Notes: a model not told the origin generated them from the sequence alone. Shown: positions 22,369-32,591, counted from the first letter of the stretch. The stretch: 64,000 bases of DNA from Granulicella sibirica (GCF_004115155.1 NZ_RDSM01000002.1:868001-932000); one strand, 5' to 3'. A program made the numbers and translations.

Positions 22369-22509
22369 CCATTACTGCCTTAATTGTATCGGAGTGACCG
22401 AAACTAAAAGGACAGTGACTTTTCGCTTTGGTTTGTTGGAGTTACGCGGTTTTGGGGCTTGACAAGATTTTGGGCACTTCGGACGGTCAGAGGCAACGGC
22501 AAGTGCCGA

Positions 22510-22537
22510 CGCAGATTCCCTTCGGGAATGACAACCA
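22510..22537. repeat. 28-bp REP-like repeat, copy 1
   Basis: Contains GATTCCCTTCGGGAATGACA with the palindrome ATTCCC-TTC-GGGAAT. It is identical over 28 bases to 25846-25873, and lies just beyond the 3' end of nuoN. Confidence 0.75.
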
Positions 22538-22606
22538 GAAAGGCAAAAGCAACGGCAACGGCGGCGGTCTTTAGGGGCGATGGGTGACGCTGCGACAGGA
22601 TTTTGT

Positions 22607-24175
22607 CTAGTGAGCGGTCGCGTCGACTTTGGCGTTGCACTCGTCGGGGTGCTGGGTGCACCAGAGGGTAGCGTCGGATTCGCGAGTGTGGGATGCGGCC
22701 GGCGCATCCAGGCTTGGCAGGGTGGCGATCCCGGCTCGCTGGGCTAGTGCGAGGATGGGGCCGGGGAAGACGCCGAGGATCAGGGTTGCGGCTACGGCCA
22801 GGGTGAGGCCGGCTTCAGCGGAGAAGCTGACGTGGCGGTAGGGGAGATTATCCAGCGCGGGGCTTACCGTTGCCTTCGTGGGATGGGTGTAGATGGCTGC
22901 GAGGAGACGGAGGTAGTAGAAGCAGGCTACGCCGGAGTTCAGGAGGCCGATGACCGCGAGCCAGACGTGGCCAGCGTGCATGGCCGAGGTGAAGACGTAG
23001 AACTTACCGAAGAAGCCGCCGGTGAATGGGATGCCGATCAGCGACAGCAGGAAAAAGGCGAGGGTCGCGGAAAGCACGGGGCGTTTGAGGGCTAGGCCGG
23101 TGTAGTCGTCGAGCGAGCGCAGGCTTTCGTTGTAGCCCGAGATCTGGGTGACGACGGCGAAGGCTCCTACGTTCATGGCGGCGTAGGTCGCGGTGTAGAA
23201 GGCTGCGGCAGCGATTCCTTCGCGCGGGAAGGCGGTGAAGGCGACGAGAAGGTAGCCTGCGTGGGCGATGGACGAGTAGGCGAGCATGCGCTTGACGTCG
23301 CGCTGGACGAGTGCTCCGAGGTTGCCGATGGTCATCGAGAGGGCGGCGAGGATCCAGAGGAGGATGGCCCAGCGGTGCTCCATCGAGGCATATCCGGAGA
23401 AGGTGATGCGCAGCAGGACAGCAAAGGCGGCGGCCTTGGGGGCGGTCGACATGAGGCCGACGACGGGTGCGGGAGCGCCCTGGTAGACGTCGGGCGTCCA
23501 GACGTGGAAGGGAGCGGCGGAGACCTTGAAGCCGATGCCGATGATGATCATGGCGAGGGCGAGGAAGGCCATCGTGGGGGTGGCGCTGGTGCCAAGACCG
23601 GCTGCGATGGCAGAGATCGTGGTCGATCCGGTCGCTCCGTAGGAGAGTGCGATGCCGTAGAGGAAGAAAGCCGTGGCGAAGGAGCCGAGCAGGAAGTACT
23701 TGATGGAGGACTCGGAGCCGGTGGCCTGGCCCTTGCGGAAGCCGGCCATGATGTAGGTCGAGATTGATGAGATCTCGAGACCGACGAAGACCATGAGGAG
23801 CTCGACCGAGCAGGTCATGAGCATCATGCCGACGGCTCCGAAGAGCGAGAGGGCGAAGTACTCGCCGGCGTGGGTGGCGTTGCCTTCGAAGTAGTCGAGC
23901 GACCCGAGCAGGGTGACGAGGACGACTCCCGCGATGACGAAGTGGAAGAAGACGGAGAAGGCGTCGACCTGGATGGTTCCGGAGAAGGCGGTGATGCGGC
24001 CGAAGGAGAGCTGGTACCAGCTTGCGCCGCCTGCCGCGAGGGTGCCGAGGATGGCGAGCCAGCCGAGCGGCTTGCGGGATGCGCCGAGGGCAAGGCACGG
24101 CTCCGCGACCATGACGAGGACGCCGACGGCGGTAAGGATGATCTCGGGAAGGAGGGCGAGGACGTTCGGGGACAT
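22607..24175 (-). CDS. nuoN: NADH-quinone oxidoreductase subunit N
   Basis: Antiporter-like proton-pumping membrane subunit of complex I, 522 residues, about 14 helices. Family stretches include [39 protein letters not shown] and [20 protein letters not shown]; the last carries the conserved Lys region. The C-terminal ~35 residues are an extra hydrophilic tail ([17 protein letters not shown]). Its ATG shares one base with the nuoM stop (TAATG). It is the last gene of the nuo operon. Confidence 0.96.
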   Translation of the reverse strand: MSPNVLALLPEIILTAVGVLVMVAEPCLALGASRKPLGWLAILGTLAAGGASWYQLSFGRITAFSGTIQVDAFSVFFHFVIAGVVLVTLLGSLDYFEGNATHAGEYFALSLFGAVGMMLMTCSVELLMVFVGLEISSISTYIMAGFRKGQATGSESSIKYFLLGSFATAFFLYGIALSYGATGSTTISAIAAGLGTSATPTMAFLALAMIIIGIGFKVSAAPFHVWTPDVYQGAPAPVVGLMSTAPKAAAFAVLLRITFSGYASMEHRWAILLWILAALSMTIGNLGALVQRDVKRMLAYSSIAHAGYLLVAFTAFPREGIAAAAFYTATYAAMNVGAFAVVTQISGYNESLRSLDDYTGLALKRPVLSATLAFFLLSLIGIPFTGGFFGKFYVFTSAMHAGHVWLAVIGLLNSGVACFYYLRLLAAIYTHPTKATVSPALDNLPYRHVSFSAEAGLTLAVAATLILGVFPGPILALAQRAGIATLPSLDAPAASHTRESDATLWCTQHPDECNAKVDATAH

Positions 24176-25779
24176 TAGCGGGTCGCCTCCTGCGGGGTAG
24201 ACTTTGCGATCTGGGGTGCGGAGACGGTGCGGACGAGCTTTGCCTCGGGAACTTTCGGGTCGGGAGCGAAGCCCTTGACGGGGGTCTGGGGCTGGGGGAG
24301 AACGGCGGCGAGGGGGACGCCAACCTCGTCGATGGCGCGGAGCCAGAAGGTGGAGCGGACGCCCATAACGAGGAAGAGGATGGCAAGGATCCAGAGGGAG
24401 ACGTGTTCGCGGAGGTCGAGGTCGGGGGCCTGGACGGTGTCGGGCTTGTAGCCGATGTCGCCGTAGAAGACGCGCTGGATCATCCAGAGCATGTAAGAGG
24501 CGGAGAGGATGACGCCGGTGGTGGCAACGGTCGTCCAGAGAATGTGGTGGGCGAAGGCGGACTGCATGGAGCCGGCGAGGATGAGGAACTCGCCCACGAA
24601 GCCGTTGAGCATGGGCAGACCGACGACGGCGAGGGTGGTGACGACGAACATGGTGACGACCCAGGGGAGCTTCGAGGCGAGACCGCCGTAGTCGCGGATG
24701 TCGTATGTCCCGTAGCGCTCATAAAGGAGGCCCATGAGGATGAAGAGGGCGGCACCGGAGAGGCTTTCGGAGAGGATGTGGAAGATGCCGCCGTCTAGGC
24801 CGGAGATGGTGAAGGTGAAGATGCCGAGGGTGATGAAGGAGAGCGCGCCGAGCGTGGCGAAGGCGGCTAGGCGCTTGAGGTCGACCTGCGTGATGGCGAT
24901 GAGTGAGCCGTAGACGATGCCGATGGCTCCGAGCGCAAGCATGAGAGGAGCGATGCGGTGGGACTCGGCAGGGAAGAGGCCGAAGGAGAAGCGGAGGATG
25001 GAGTAGAGACCGAGCTTTCCGGCGAGGACCATGACGGCGGCGGTGGGGGCTTCGGAGATGGCGTCGGCCAGCCAGCCGTGCAGCGGGAAGACGGGAACCT
25101 TGACGGCGAACGCGACGAGGAAGGCTAAGGATGCAAGCCACATCGCGGCGGGATGGCCGGTGAGTAGATGCTTCGAGGCGATGGTCGGGAGATCGAAGGT
25201 TCCGGTTTGGGTGTAGACCCAGAGCATGCCGACGAGGAGGATGGCCGAAGGAATGAAGGCGTAGAGGAAGTACTTGATGGCGGCGCGGCGGCGGTTGGCG
25301 GTGCGTCCGAAGGTGGCGATGAGCAGCGTCATCGGGACGAGCGAGAGCTCCCAGAAGGCGTAGTAGAGGAAGAGATCGAGCGAGAGGAAGACGCCGAGCA
25401 TGGCGACCTGCTGCAGCAGGAAGAGGACGTAGAAGGTCTTGCGGCGGGAGCCGACGGCGTTCCAGCTGGCGAGGACGCCGAGGGGCGCGAGGAGTCCGGC
25501 GAGGACGACGAGCCACATAGAGAGGCCGTCGACGCCGAGGTGGTAGCGGATGGCGGGGCTGGCGATCCAGGAGATGTTCTGCTCGAACTGGAAGGTGCCG
25601 GGGAGAGCCGCGTAGGAGTAGTGCGACGGGAGATGGAGGGTCGCGAGGAAGGTAAGGAGGGTGACGGCAAGGGCTACGCCCGGCATCAGCTTTCCCTTAT
25701 CCGGGAGCAGGGCGAGGAGGATCGCGCCCACCAGCGGGATGAGGAGGATGAGGGTGAGGATGGAAGCGTCAAAGTTCAT
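24175..25779 (-). CDS. nuoM: NADH-quinone oxidoreductase subunit M
   Basis: Antiporter-like complex I subunit, 534 residues. Recognised by [22 protein letters not shown], with the conserved Glu, and by [20 protein letters not shown] and [21 protein letters not shown] hydrophilic C-terminal tail rich in Pro and Ala follows the last helix. The ATG at 25779 ([10 protein letters not shown]) is preferred; a TTG five codons upstream lies only 2 nt from an AAAGGA stretch and is poorly spaced. The 105-bp gap to nuoL contains a REP-like repeat. Confidence 0.96.
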   Translation of the reverse strand: MNFDASILTLILLIPLVGAILLALLPDKGKLMPGVALAVTLLTFLATLHLPSHYSYAALPGTFQFEQNISWIASPAIRYHLGVDGLSMWLVVLAGLLAPLGVLASWNAVGSRRKTFYVLFLLQQVAMLGVFLSLDLFLYYAFWELSLVPMTLLIATFGRTANRRRAAIKYFLYAFIPSAILLVGMLWVYTQTGTFDLPTIASKHLLTGHPAAMWLASLAFLVAFAVKVPVFPLHGWLADAISEAPTAAVMVLAGKLGLYSILRFSFGLFPAESHRIAPLMLALGAIGIVYGSLIAITQVDLKRLAAFATLGALSFITLGIFTFTISGLDGGIFHILSESLSGAALFILMGLLYERYGTYDIRDYGGLASKLPWVVTMFVVTTLAVVGLPMLNGFVGEFLILAGSMQSAFAHHILWTTVATTGVILSASYMLWMIQRVFYGDIGYKPDTVQAPDLDLREHVSLWILAILFLVMGVRSTFWLRAIDEVGVPLAAVLPQPQTPVKGFAPDPKVPEAKLVRTVSAPQIAKSTPQEATR

Positions 25780-25845
25780 TGGGTGGTGGTCCAATCCTTT
25801 TGGTGCGGCGATACGGAGTTGGCTGGATGCAAAGATAAGAGCAAA

Positions 25846-25873
25846 CGCAGATTCCCTTCGGGAATGACAACCA
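25846..25873. repeat. 28-bp REP-like repeat, copy 2
   Basis: Identical over 28 bases to 22510-22537, with core GATTCCCTTCGGGAATGACA. It lies in the nuoL-nuoM gap (25780-25884), so it is transcribed inside the nuo mRNA and could form a small stem. Confidence 0.75.
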
Positions 25874-25884
25874 AAAAACAGGGC

Positions 25885-27873
25885 CTAGAAGCGGGCGAAG
25901 ATCATGACGGCGATGACGCAGGCTGCTCCGAAGGCGAGCCAGCCGGCGTAGGAACGGATGTTGCCCGATTGCATCTTGCGGGTGACGTTGCTGAGTCCGA
26001 TGGTGGTGAGGCCGGCGAGCTTGCCGGAGCCGTTGACCAGGCCACCGTCGACGAGGACCTCGAGGATGAGACGAGCGAAGGCCAGGAGCGGAGTGACGAT
26101 GACGACGTTGTAGATCTCGTCGATGTAGAACTTGTTCGCGACGATGGGGTAGAGCTTCGAGGTGGCGGCGAGCTTGCCGAGGGTTCCGGGGCGCTTGTAG
26201 TAGAAGACGTAGGCGACGAAGAAGCCGAGGAGGGCGACGGCGACCGAAACGGCGGCGAGGCCGAGTTCGAGACCGTGACCTGCTTTCTCTCCGTCAACGG
26301 CGACAACCAGAGGCGCCACGAAGACGGGGTCGAGGAAGTGGCCGATCTCGTCGTGCCCACCGAGGGCGGCGGGAACACCTACCCAGCCGCCGATGATGGA
26401 GAGGATCGCGAGGAGGACGAGCGGGGTGAGCATGATCCACGGGGACTCGTGGACGCCGTGAGCGTGAGCGGCCTGGGCATCGTCGTGGGCGTCCTTGTGC
26501 GCGTGATCGGCGGGCGCGGGGTGCTCGTCGAAGCGCTCGGGGCCGAAGAAGGTCTTGAACCAGAGGCGGAACATGTAGAAGGACGTCATGCCAGCGGTAG
26601 CGAGGCCGACGAGCCAGAGAAGCTTGCCGATGGGGTTTGGGGAGACGAAGGTCTGGTAGAGGATCTCGTCCTTCGAGAAGAAGCCGGCGAGCGGGGGGAT
26701 TCCGGCGATGGCGAAGACGCCCATCGTCATGGTCCAGAAGGTGACGGGGATGCGCTTGCGAAGTCCGCCCATCTTGCGCATGTCCTGCTCGCCGGAGAGG
26801 GCGTGGATGACGGAGCCGGCGGAGAGGAAGAGGAGCGCCTTGAAGAAGGCGTGGGTCATGAGGTGGAAGATGCCGGCTGAGTAAGCGGCGACTCCGCAGG
26901 CGAGGAACATGTAGCCGAGTTGCGAAACCGTCGAATAGGCGAGGACGCGCTTGATGTCGTGCTGCACCATGCCGATGCAGGCGGCGAAGATAGCGGTGGC
27001 CGCTCCGATGATGGCGACGACACCGAGTGCAAACGGCGAGCGGTCGAAGAGGACGTGGCAGCGGGCGACCATGTAGATGCCGGCGGTGACCATGGTGGCG
27101 GCGTGGATGAGGGCCGAGACGGGCGTGGGGCCTTCCATGGCGTCGGGCAGCCAGACGTAGAGAGGAATCTGGGCGGACTTGCCGGTGGCTCCAACGACGA
27201 GGCAGAGGGCGATCGCGGTGAGGAAGCCGCCCTGGTACTCGGGGTGGGTGGCGATAGAGGCGAAGACTTCGTTGAAGCTCAGGCTGCCGAAGTGGGCGAC
27301 GAGGAGGAACATGCCGAGCAGGAAGCCGAAGTCGCCGATGCGGTTGACGATGAAGGCTTTTTTGCCGGCGTTGGCGGCGGAGTCCTTGGTGAAGTAGAAG
27401 CCTATGAGGAGGTACGAGGCCAGGCCGACGCCCTCCCAGCCGACGAAGAGGAGAAGGAAGCTCTCGGCGAGGACAAGGATCGACATGAAGAACATGAAGA
27501 GGTTGAGATAGGCGAAGAAGCGCCAGTAGCCCTCTTCGTGGGCCATGTAGCCAGCGGAGTAGAGATGGATGAGGAAGCCGACGCCCGTGACGATGGCGAG
27601 CATGATCAGGCTGAGGTGATCGACGGCGATGCCGAACGGAACGGTGAAGCCGGTGATCTGGATCCAGGGTCCGCAGAGGACGTGGATGGCCTCGGGTGCG
27701 CCGGCGGCCTTCATGAAGATCCAGAGCTGGAGGACCAGAAGCATGGGGACGGCGGTGAAGAAGAGCGCGATGGCAGTGACGAGCGGGCGGGGCAGGCGGC
27801 GTCCCACGGTTCCATTGATGAGGAAGCCGAGGAATGGGCTGAGCGGGATGAGCCAGAGCGAGTTCGGATTCAT
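25885..27873 (-). CDS. nuoL: NADH-quinone oxidoreductase subunit L
   Basis: Largest antiporter-like membrane subunit, 662 residues, carrying the long lateral helix at the C-terminus. Family segments are FVGWEGVGLASYLLIGFYFT, KSAQIPLYVWLPDAMEGPTP and HDIKRVLAYSTVSQLGYMFL. A cytoplasmic or periplasmic loop around residues 440-470 is His/Ala/Asp-rich (HAHKDAHDDAQAAHAHG), not part of the common core, and could bind metal or simply be low complexity. It starts 24 bp after nuoK. Confidence 0.96.
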   Translation of the reverse strand: MNPNSLWLIPLSPFLGFLINGTVGRRLPRPLVTAIALFFTAVPMLLVLQLWIFMKAAGAPEAIHVLCGPWIQITGFTVPFGIAVDHLSLIMLAIVTGVGFLIHLYSAGYMAHEEGYWRFFAYLNLFMFFMSILVLAESFLLLFVGWEGVGLASYLLIGFYFTKDSAANAGKKAFIVNRIGDFGFLLGMFLLVAHFGSLSFNEVFASIATHPEYQGGFLTAIALCLVVGATGKSAQIPLYVWLPDAMEGPTPVSALIHAATMVTAGIYMVARCHVLFDRSPFALGVVAIIGAATAIFAACIGMVQHDIKRVLAYSTVSQLGYMFLACGVAAYSAGIFHLMTHAFFKALLFLSAGSVIHALSGEQDMRKMGGLRKRIPVTFWTMTMGVFAIAGIPPLAGFFSKDEILYQTFVSPNPIGKLLWLVGLATAGMTSFYMFRLWFKTFFGPERFDEHPAPADHAHKDAHDDAQAAHAHGVHESPWIMLTPLVLLAILSIIGGWVGVPAALGGHDEIGHFLDPVFVAPLVVAVDGEKAGHGLELGLAAVSVAVALLGFFVAYVFYYKRPGTLGKLAATSKLYPIVANKFYIDEIYNVVIVTPLLAFARLILEVLVDGGLVNGSGKLAGLTTIGLSNVTRKMQSGNIRSYAGWLAFGAACVIAVMIFARF

Positions 27874-27897
27874 GGAGTCGGGTGCGCCTAATTCTTC

Positions 27898-28200
27898 CTA
27901 GTTTTTCATCAGGTTGATCTGGTCAACGTTGAGCGTCTGCCGCGTACGGAAGATGGAGATGATGATGGCGAGGCCGACGGCGGCTTCGGCCGCGGCGACG
28001 ACCATGACGAAGAAGACGAAGATCTGTCCCTGGACCTGATGCCACATATGGGCGAAGGCGACGAAGGTCAGGTTGACGGCGTTGAGCATGAGCTCGATCG
28101 ACATGAAGATGGTGACGACGTTGCGCTTGATGAGGAAGGCGCCGACGCCGATCGAAAAGAGAATGGCCGCAAGGATGAGGTACCACGAGATAGGGACCAT
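27898..28200 (-). CDS. nuoK: NADH-quinone oxidoreductase subunit K
   Basis: 100-residue membrane subunit with three helices. The two conserved Glu are visible: [20 protein letters not shown] carries the first, and [20 protein letters not shown] the second. The ATG at 28200 begins [10 protein letters not shown]. It lies 7 bp after the nuoJ stop and 24 bp before nuoL. Length is exactly typical. Confidence 0.96.
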   Translation of the reverse strand: MVPISWYLILAAILFSIGVGAFLIKRNVVTIFMSIELMLNAVNLTFVAFAHMWHQVQGQIFVFFVMVVAAAEAAVGLAIIISIFRTRQTLNVDQINLMKN

Positions 28201-28207
28201 GTGTGGG

Positions 28208-28714
28208 CTACTGCTCCTTCCGGGCGAGCACGACGGCTCCGAGGATGGCGACGAGGATGAGGATGCTGGTGACCTCGAAGGGGAGGAGAAGGCGAGTGAA
28301 GAGGACGGTCGAGATCTCGGAGATGTTGGAGACGGCGTTCGAGAGATAGCCGCCGATCTGAGCGTTGCCAAGGGCTTTGCTCTCGGAGAGGAAGACGAAG
28401 CTCAGGAGGCAGAAGATGGCTGCGGCTCCGGGGAAGCCGACGATGGTCGAGGCCCTGGTGCCGATGGTGTTCTCTTCTTCACCCGCATTGAGCAGCATGA
28501 TGACGAAGACGAACAGGACCATGATGGCTCCGGAGTAGACGATGACCTGGGCGGCGGCGAGGAACTCGGCGCCGAGTGACCAGTAGAGGACGGCAAGCGA
28601 CATCATGACGACGACCAGCGACAGGGCGCTGTTGATGGGATGACGCTGCAACAGCAGGTTCAGCGCGGCGGCTACCGCAAGCAGGCCGAAGATGAGGAAG
28701 AGTGCGAGTTGCAT
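28208..28714 (-). CDS. nuoJ: NADH-quinone oxidoreductase subunit J
   Basis: 168-residue membrane subunit with five helices. The conserved [20 protein letters not shown] segment (pi-bulge helix with YxGA) is present at about 56-75. The ATG at 28714 begins [10 protein letters not shown]. In most nuo operons nuoI lies directly upstream; here the 71 bp between nuoH and nuoJ (28715-28785) hold no gene. Confidence 0.95.
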   Translation of the reverse strand: MQLALFLIFGLLAVAAALNLLLQRHPINSALSLVVVMMSLAVLYWSLGAEFLAAAQVIVYSGAIMVLFVFVIMLLNAGEEENTIGTRASTIVGFPGAAAIFCLLSFVFLSESKALGNAQIGGYLSNAVSNISEISTVLFTRLLLPFEVTSILILVAILGAVVLARKEQ

Positions 28715-28785
28715 GGGTGCTGCCTGGTCCTTCCCTGTGTCTGATCGGTATCGGGTTGATTGTAAATGGGTCGCTGACTTTAGGG

Positions 28786-29847
28786 TCAGGGGTGAAGAGC
28801 CATTACAAGCGAAGTGACGATGATGTTGGCCATGGCGACAGGCATCAGGAACTTCCAGCCGAAGCCCATGAGCTGGTCGTACCGGAAGCGTGGGAGGGTG
28901 GAACGGACCCAGATAAAGAGGAACAAGAACGAGAAGATCTTGAAGACGAACCAGAGGACGGGGAAGATCGCGTTCAGAATGGGCAAGTTCAGAAAGCCGT
29001 CGAAGAGATGGCCGAAGGGGCTGGAAGCGCCGCCGAAGAACAGGAGCGTGGCGACGCAACTGATGGTGATCATGTTGGCGTACTCAGCCATGAAGAACAT
29101 GGCGAACTTCATGGAGCTGTACTCGGTGTGGTATCCGGCGACGAGTTCGGATTCGGCTTCGGGAAGATCGAAGGGGGAGCGGTTGGCTTCGGCGTAGGCG
29201 CTCATGATGTAGATGAAGAAGGCAACGATCTGGAAGCCGCCGAGAATATTCCACGAGAGCGCGCCGTGAGCGGCCTGGGAGTCGACGATGTCGCGGAGGC
29301 GGAGCGAACCGGCGCGGAGGACGACACCAACGAGCGAGAGGCCCAGGGCGAGTTCGTAGCTGATCATCTGCGATGTTGCGCGCAGGGAACCGAGGAGCGC
29401 GAACTTGTTATTCGAGGACCAGCCCGAGAGGGCGATGCCGTAGACGCCGATGGAGGTGATGCCGAGGATGACGAGAAGGCCGATGTTGAGGTCGGAGACC
29501 TGGAAGAGATCTACACCCTGTACGCGGGTGACGGCTCCGAAGGGAACAACGGCGATCGAGACCATCGCACAGGTGAGGGCGATCATGGGAGCAACGAGGA
29601 AGAGAGGACGATCGACGGCGAGGGGCATCATGTCTTCCTTGAGGAAGAGCTTGATGCCATCGGCGAGCGGCTGCAGAAGGCCGAAGGGGCCGGTGCGTGA
29701 GGGTCCCCAGCGGTTCTGCATGCGGCCGATGACCTTGCGCTCGAGCAGCACCGTGTAGGCGACCGCCGTCAGGGTGATGACGAAGACGACGAGCAGCTTG
29801 ACGATGCTGATGAGGAGGAACGTAACGAAGGGGCTCAGGTGGCTCAA
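28786..29847 (-). CDS. nuoH: NADH-quinone oxidoreductase subunit H
   Basis: Quinone-site membrane subunit, 353 residues. Family marks are RKVIGRMQNRWGPSRTGPFG and LQPLADGIKLFLKEDMMP near the N-terminus, the acidic loop AYAEANRSPFDLPEAESELV, and GYHTEYSSMKFAMFFMAEY. It forms the entry to the quinone chamber together with NuoB and NuoD. NuoB is not encoded in this cluster. The gene starts 40 bp downstream of nuoG. Confidence 0.96.
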   Translation of the reverse strand: MSHLSPFVTFLLISIVKLLVVFVITLTAVAYTVLLERKVIGRMQNRWGPSRTGPFGLLQPLADGIKLFLKEDMMPLAVDRPLFLVAPMIALTCAMVSIAVVPFGAVTRVQGVDLFQVSDLNIGLLVILGITSIGVYGIALSGWSSNNKFALLGSLRATSQMISYELALGLSLVGVVLRAGSLRLRDIVDSQAAHGALSWNILGGFQIVAFFIYIMSAYAEANRSPFDLPEAESELVAGYHTEYSSMKFAMFFMAEYANMITISCVATLLFFGGASSPFGHLFDGFLNLPILNAIFPVLWFVFKIFSFLFLFIWVRSTLPRFRYDQLMGFGWKFLMPVAMANIIVTSLVMALHP

Positions 29848-29887
29848 CTGGTCTCTCTCTGGTTCAAAAAATGCAAAAGGTTATGCC

Positions 29888-32287
29888 TTAGTCGGCAGCG
29901 GTCTGGCCTTCGATGTGAACGAGTTTCTGGGCGGCGAGGCGTGCGTCGTTGAGTTGCAGGTCGTCGAGCATGGGCGAGTAGCGGCCGAGGGTTCCGGAGG
30001 TGAAGAGCTTGTCCTTGGCCGGGAGGACGAGGTCGCGGCGGTTGTCGATCTGGACGAGCGGCGCGGGAGCGGCGGGGGACAGGTGCTGGTCGTTGCCGGA
30101 GAGAAGCTGGAGGCGAAGCATCTTGTCGTAGCCGGGGACGAGGCGCTGGATCTCGTCGAGGATGGCGTTCGCGTCGAAGGGGCTGAGACGCGGCTCGAGG
30201 TTGTTGGCGGTGAGCCAGACGGCGTGACGGTCGGCCTCACCGGACTGGGCTCCACGGGTCTGGCCCATGTCGGCTCGCGTGCCCTTGCCGAAGGGAACGA
30301 GGTCGCTGACCTTTGCACCGATTTTGTCGGCGAGGCGCACGATCATCTCGAAGTCAGTGCGGACGCCGGCGCGGTCGCCAGCCTTCGAGACGCGCTGGAG
30401 ATCGCCGTAGCTATTGGTGACGGAGCCGGCCTTCTCGTAGAGGTTGGCGGCGGGAAGGATGACGTCGGCGATCTTCGCTGTCTCGGTGAGGAACATCTCC
30501 TGCACGACGACGAAGGTGTTCTTGAGGGTGGCGGGGTCGATGTCGTAGCGGGCGACGGGGTTGGCGCCGACAACGTAGAGAGCGGAGAGATCGCCCTTGG
30601 CGGCGGCGTCGAAGATTTCGAGCATGTCGAGGCCGGGGGTGCTGGGGATCGTCGTCTCGCCGAAGGTGGATGCGCCGGAGGCGGGGGTATAGCCGGGGAG
30701 CATATCGGGCAGGAGGCCCATGTCGGCCGCGCCGCGGGAATTGACGTAGTCGGAGAGGAGGGCGAACTTGCGGTTCGGCAGGGTGAGACCGAAGGCGAGG
30801 AGCTTCTTGAGGTCTGCTCCACGAAGATCGTTGCCGAGGAGGACGATGAGAGACTCTTCGGCGCGAACGGCGGTGCGGAAGGCACGGAAGGCGTCGGCGT
30901 TCTCGACACCGTCTAGGGCAGCCTCGTCGCCGGCCATGTAGCTGACGAAGGTGCCGTAGCCGAAGTCGGGAAGCTGGAGGTAGGTCTTTGCCTGGCGGGT
31001 GAGCTTGATCTGCTGGTGGTTCGCGATGTGGAGGCGGGCGGCGTTGATGCGAACGCTCGAGCGGAGGTTCCACGCCGTGAGGGGATTCTCGTTGGTGGGG
31101 TCGCCGCCGATGATCATGACCGCCGGGGCGTTGGCGACGTCGTGTTGCGAGGCGGTGCGGCCGGTGTGACCGGAGAGCGCCTGGGCGAGCGAGGTGTAGT
31201 CAGCGGTGCGGTGGTGATCAATGTTGTTGGTCTGGAGGACCGAACGGGCAAACTTCTGGAGGAGGTAGGCCTCCTCGTTGGTGATGCGGTTGGAGCCGAC
31301 GACGCCAATGGACTTGCCGCCGCGCGTGTCGCGGAGTTCGCGAAGCTTCTTCCCGGCGTGGTCGAGGGCGACTTCCCAGGAGACAGGCTTGAGGGTGCCG
31401 TCGGGCTGACGGACGAGCGGGGTGGTGATGCGGTCGGTGGAGTTGGCGAAGTCGAAGGCGTAGCGGCCCTTGTTGCAGAGGAAGTCGTTGTTGAGGCCGG
31501 ACTTGTCGCGATTGTCGCCACGAACGATCTCGGAGCCGTCGGTGGTGGAGCGGACGCCGAGGGTGGTCTTGCATCCGTCGCCGCAGTGGGTGCAGACGGT
31601 GGGGGTGTGGTTCATCTCCCACGGACGGGTCTTGTAGCGGTAGGTTCCGGAGGTGAGGGCGCCGACGGGGCAGGCATCGATGCACATGCCGCACTGCTCG
31701 CAGTCGACGTGGGCGAGGTCGTCGGGGGACTGGAGGGCGGGGATGTTGGGGGCGATGACAGAGGAGGAACCGCGGTTCTGGATGCCGAGCGCGAAGACGT
31801 CCATGCCTTCGCCGCACATGCGGACGCAGCGATAGCAGAGGATGCACCGGGGGCGGTCGAAGTAGACGACCGGGGACCACTTCTGCTCTTCGCGGTGGTT
31901 CTTGGGCTCGGCGTAGAAGCTGTCGGCGGCTCCGTACTTGAAGGTCATGTCCTGCAACTCGCACTCTCCGCCGGCGTCGCAGACTGGGCAGTCGAGGGGA
32001 TGGTTGCCGAGGAGAAGTTGCAGGGTGGCCTTGCGGGCCTGGGCGATCTCGGGCGTCTCGGAGAAGACGACCATGCCCTCGGCGACCGGCGTGGTGCATG
32101 CAGTCTGGAGCTTGGGCATCTTCTCGATGCGCACGACGCACATGCGGCAGGCGGCCTGGAGGGAGAGCCCGGGGTAGTAGCAGAAGGCGGGGATCTCAAG
32201 GCCGGCGGTCTTGCAGGCCTCGATGAGGAGGGTTCCCGCAGGGGCGGTGATCTTGGTTCCGTCGACGGTGAAGGTTACGTCTGGCAT
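29888..32287 (-). CDS. nuoG: NADH-quinone oxidoreductase subunit G
   Basis: Large iron-sulfur subunit, 799 residues. The N-terminal [2Fe-2S] site has Cys36, Cys47, Cys50 and Cys64. The His-Cys3 site is NHPLDCPVCDAGGEC. Two [4Fe-4S] ligand runs are CILCYRCVRMC and CEQCGMCIDACP. A further CTHCGDGC with a later Cys (NDFLCNKG) could hold an N7-type cluster. A molybdopterin-oxidoreductase-like domain without metal cofactor follows. ATG at 32287 (MPDVTF) has AAGGA overlapping the hicB stop 4-5 nt upstream, so the inserted hicB tail supplies its SD. Confidence 0.96.
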   Translation of the reverse strand: MPDVTFTVDGTKITAPAGTLLIEACKTAGLEIPAFCYYPGLSLQAACRMCVVRIEKMPKLQTACTTPVAEGMVVFSETPEIAQARKATLQLLLGNHPLDCPVCDAGGECELQDMTFKYGAADSFYAEPKNHREEQKWSPVVYFDRPRCILCYRCVRMCGEGMDVFALGIQNRGSSSVIAPNIPALQSPDDLAHVDCEQCGMCIDACPVGALTSGTYRYKTRPWEMNHTPTVCTHCGDGCKTTLGVRSTTDGSEIVRGDNRDKSGLNNDFLCNKGRYAFDFANSTDRITTPLVRQPDGTLKPVSWEVALDHAGKKLRELRDTRGGKSIGVVGSNRITNEEAYLLQKFARSVLQTNNIDHHRTADYTSLAQALSGHTGRTASQHDVANAPAVMIIGGDPTNENPLTAWNLRSSVRINAARLHIANHQQIKLTRQAKTYLQLPDFGYGTFVSYMAGDEAALDGVENADAFRAFRTAVRAEESLIVLLGNDLRGADLKKLLAFGLTLPNRKFALLSDYVNSRGAADMGLLPDMLPGYTPASGASTFGETTIPSTPGLDMLEIFDAAAKGDLSALYVVGANPVARYDIDPATLKNTFVVVQEMFLTETAKIADVILPAANLYEKAGSVTNSYGDLQRVSKAGDRAGVRTDFEMIVRLADKIGAKVSDLVPFGKGTRADMGQTRGAQSGEADRHAVWLTANNLEPRLSPFDANAILDEIQRLVPGYDKMLRLQLLSGNDQHLSPAAPAPLVQIDNRRDLVLPAKDKLFTSGTLGRYSPMLDDLQLNDARLAAQKLVHIEGQTAAD

Positions 32288-32294
32288 AGGTTCC

Positions 32295-32591
32295 TTAGGC
32301 TGAGATCGCGTAGCCTGCTTCGACAGGCATGGGAATGGGGAGCCACTCGACAACGTAGTACGTTGCTTCGTTCTCCGGCTCGCGGGCGAAATCAAAGGTT
32401 GTCGTTACTGGCTGGGGCATAAGATCGTGATCGCTGGCCATCCAAGCAAGGTGAGCGGCCGCAGCCTCAAGATACCGTTCGCGGGTCTCCTCGAGGGTGT
32501 CGCCGAGGCCGAAGCAACCCGGAATATCGGGCGCGAAGGCTGAAAAACTTGTTTTTCCGGCTTCAAAAACCACCATGAATTCTGTCTTCAT
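32295..32591 (-). CDS. hicB: HicB-family antitoxin, embedded in nuo operon
   Basis: 98 residues. The HicB core is recognisable: FMVVFEAGKTSFSAFAPDIP, GCFGLGDTLEETRERYLEAA, then the LMPQP turn. A C-terminal extension (ATYYVVEWLPIPMPVEAG) replaces the DNA-binding domain that many HicB carry; no helix-turn-helix is visible. It is more divergent than the atp-operon HicB (GYxAxxPDLPGC has become SFSAFAPDIPGC). It overlaps hicA by 4 nt and ends 7 bp before nuoG. An antitoxin role is inferred. Confidence 0.8.
   Translation of the reverse strand: MKTEFMVVFEAGKTSFSAFAPDIPGCFGLGDTLEETRERYLEAAAAHLAWMASDHDLMPQPVTTTFDFAREPENEATYYVVEWLPIPMPVEAGYAISA

Larger units (their letters stand above)
22191..22480 (-). 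repeat. composite non-coding repeat element, copy 2
   Basis: Minus-strand copy of the element at 15255-15535, in the convergent gap between the small plus-strand gene and nuoN (22186-22606). Read on the minus strand, module A (about 22475-22392) has CTTGTCAAGCCCCAAAACC, AAAGCG, AAAGTC and TGTCCTTT. After ~108 bp comes the module B hairpin (22284-22216), then CAGTG and a run of ten G ending in GTAGCC. Order, spacing and end sequence match copy 1. Confidence 0.75.

Noticed and set aside
25168..26880. 570-codon plus-strand frame opposite nuoL and nuoM
   Set aside because: It is Glu/Gly/Asp-rich low-complexity shadow of two clearly coding membrane-protein genes in high-GC DNA.
28715..28785. Possible nuoI remnant between nuoH and nuoJ
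   Set aside because: The 71-bp gap is too short and shows no CxxCxxC-type cysteine motif in any frame.
31016..32422. 468-codon plus-strand frame opposite nuoG
   Set aside because: It is the antisense of a gene with all iron-sulfur motifs intact; no SD or domain is seen.
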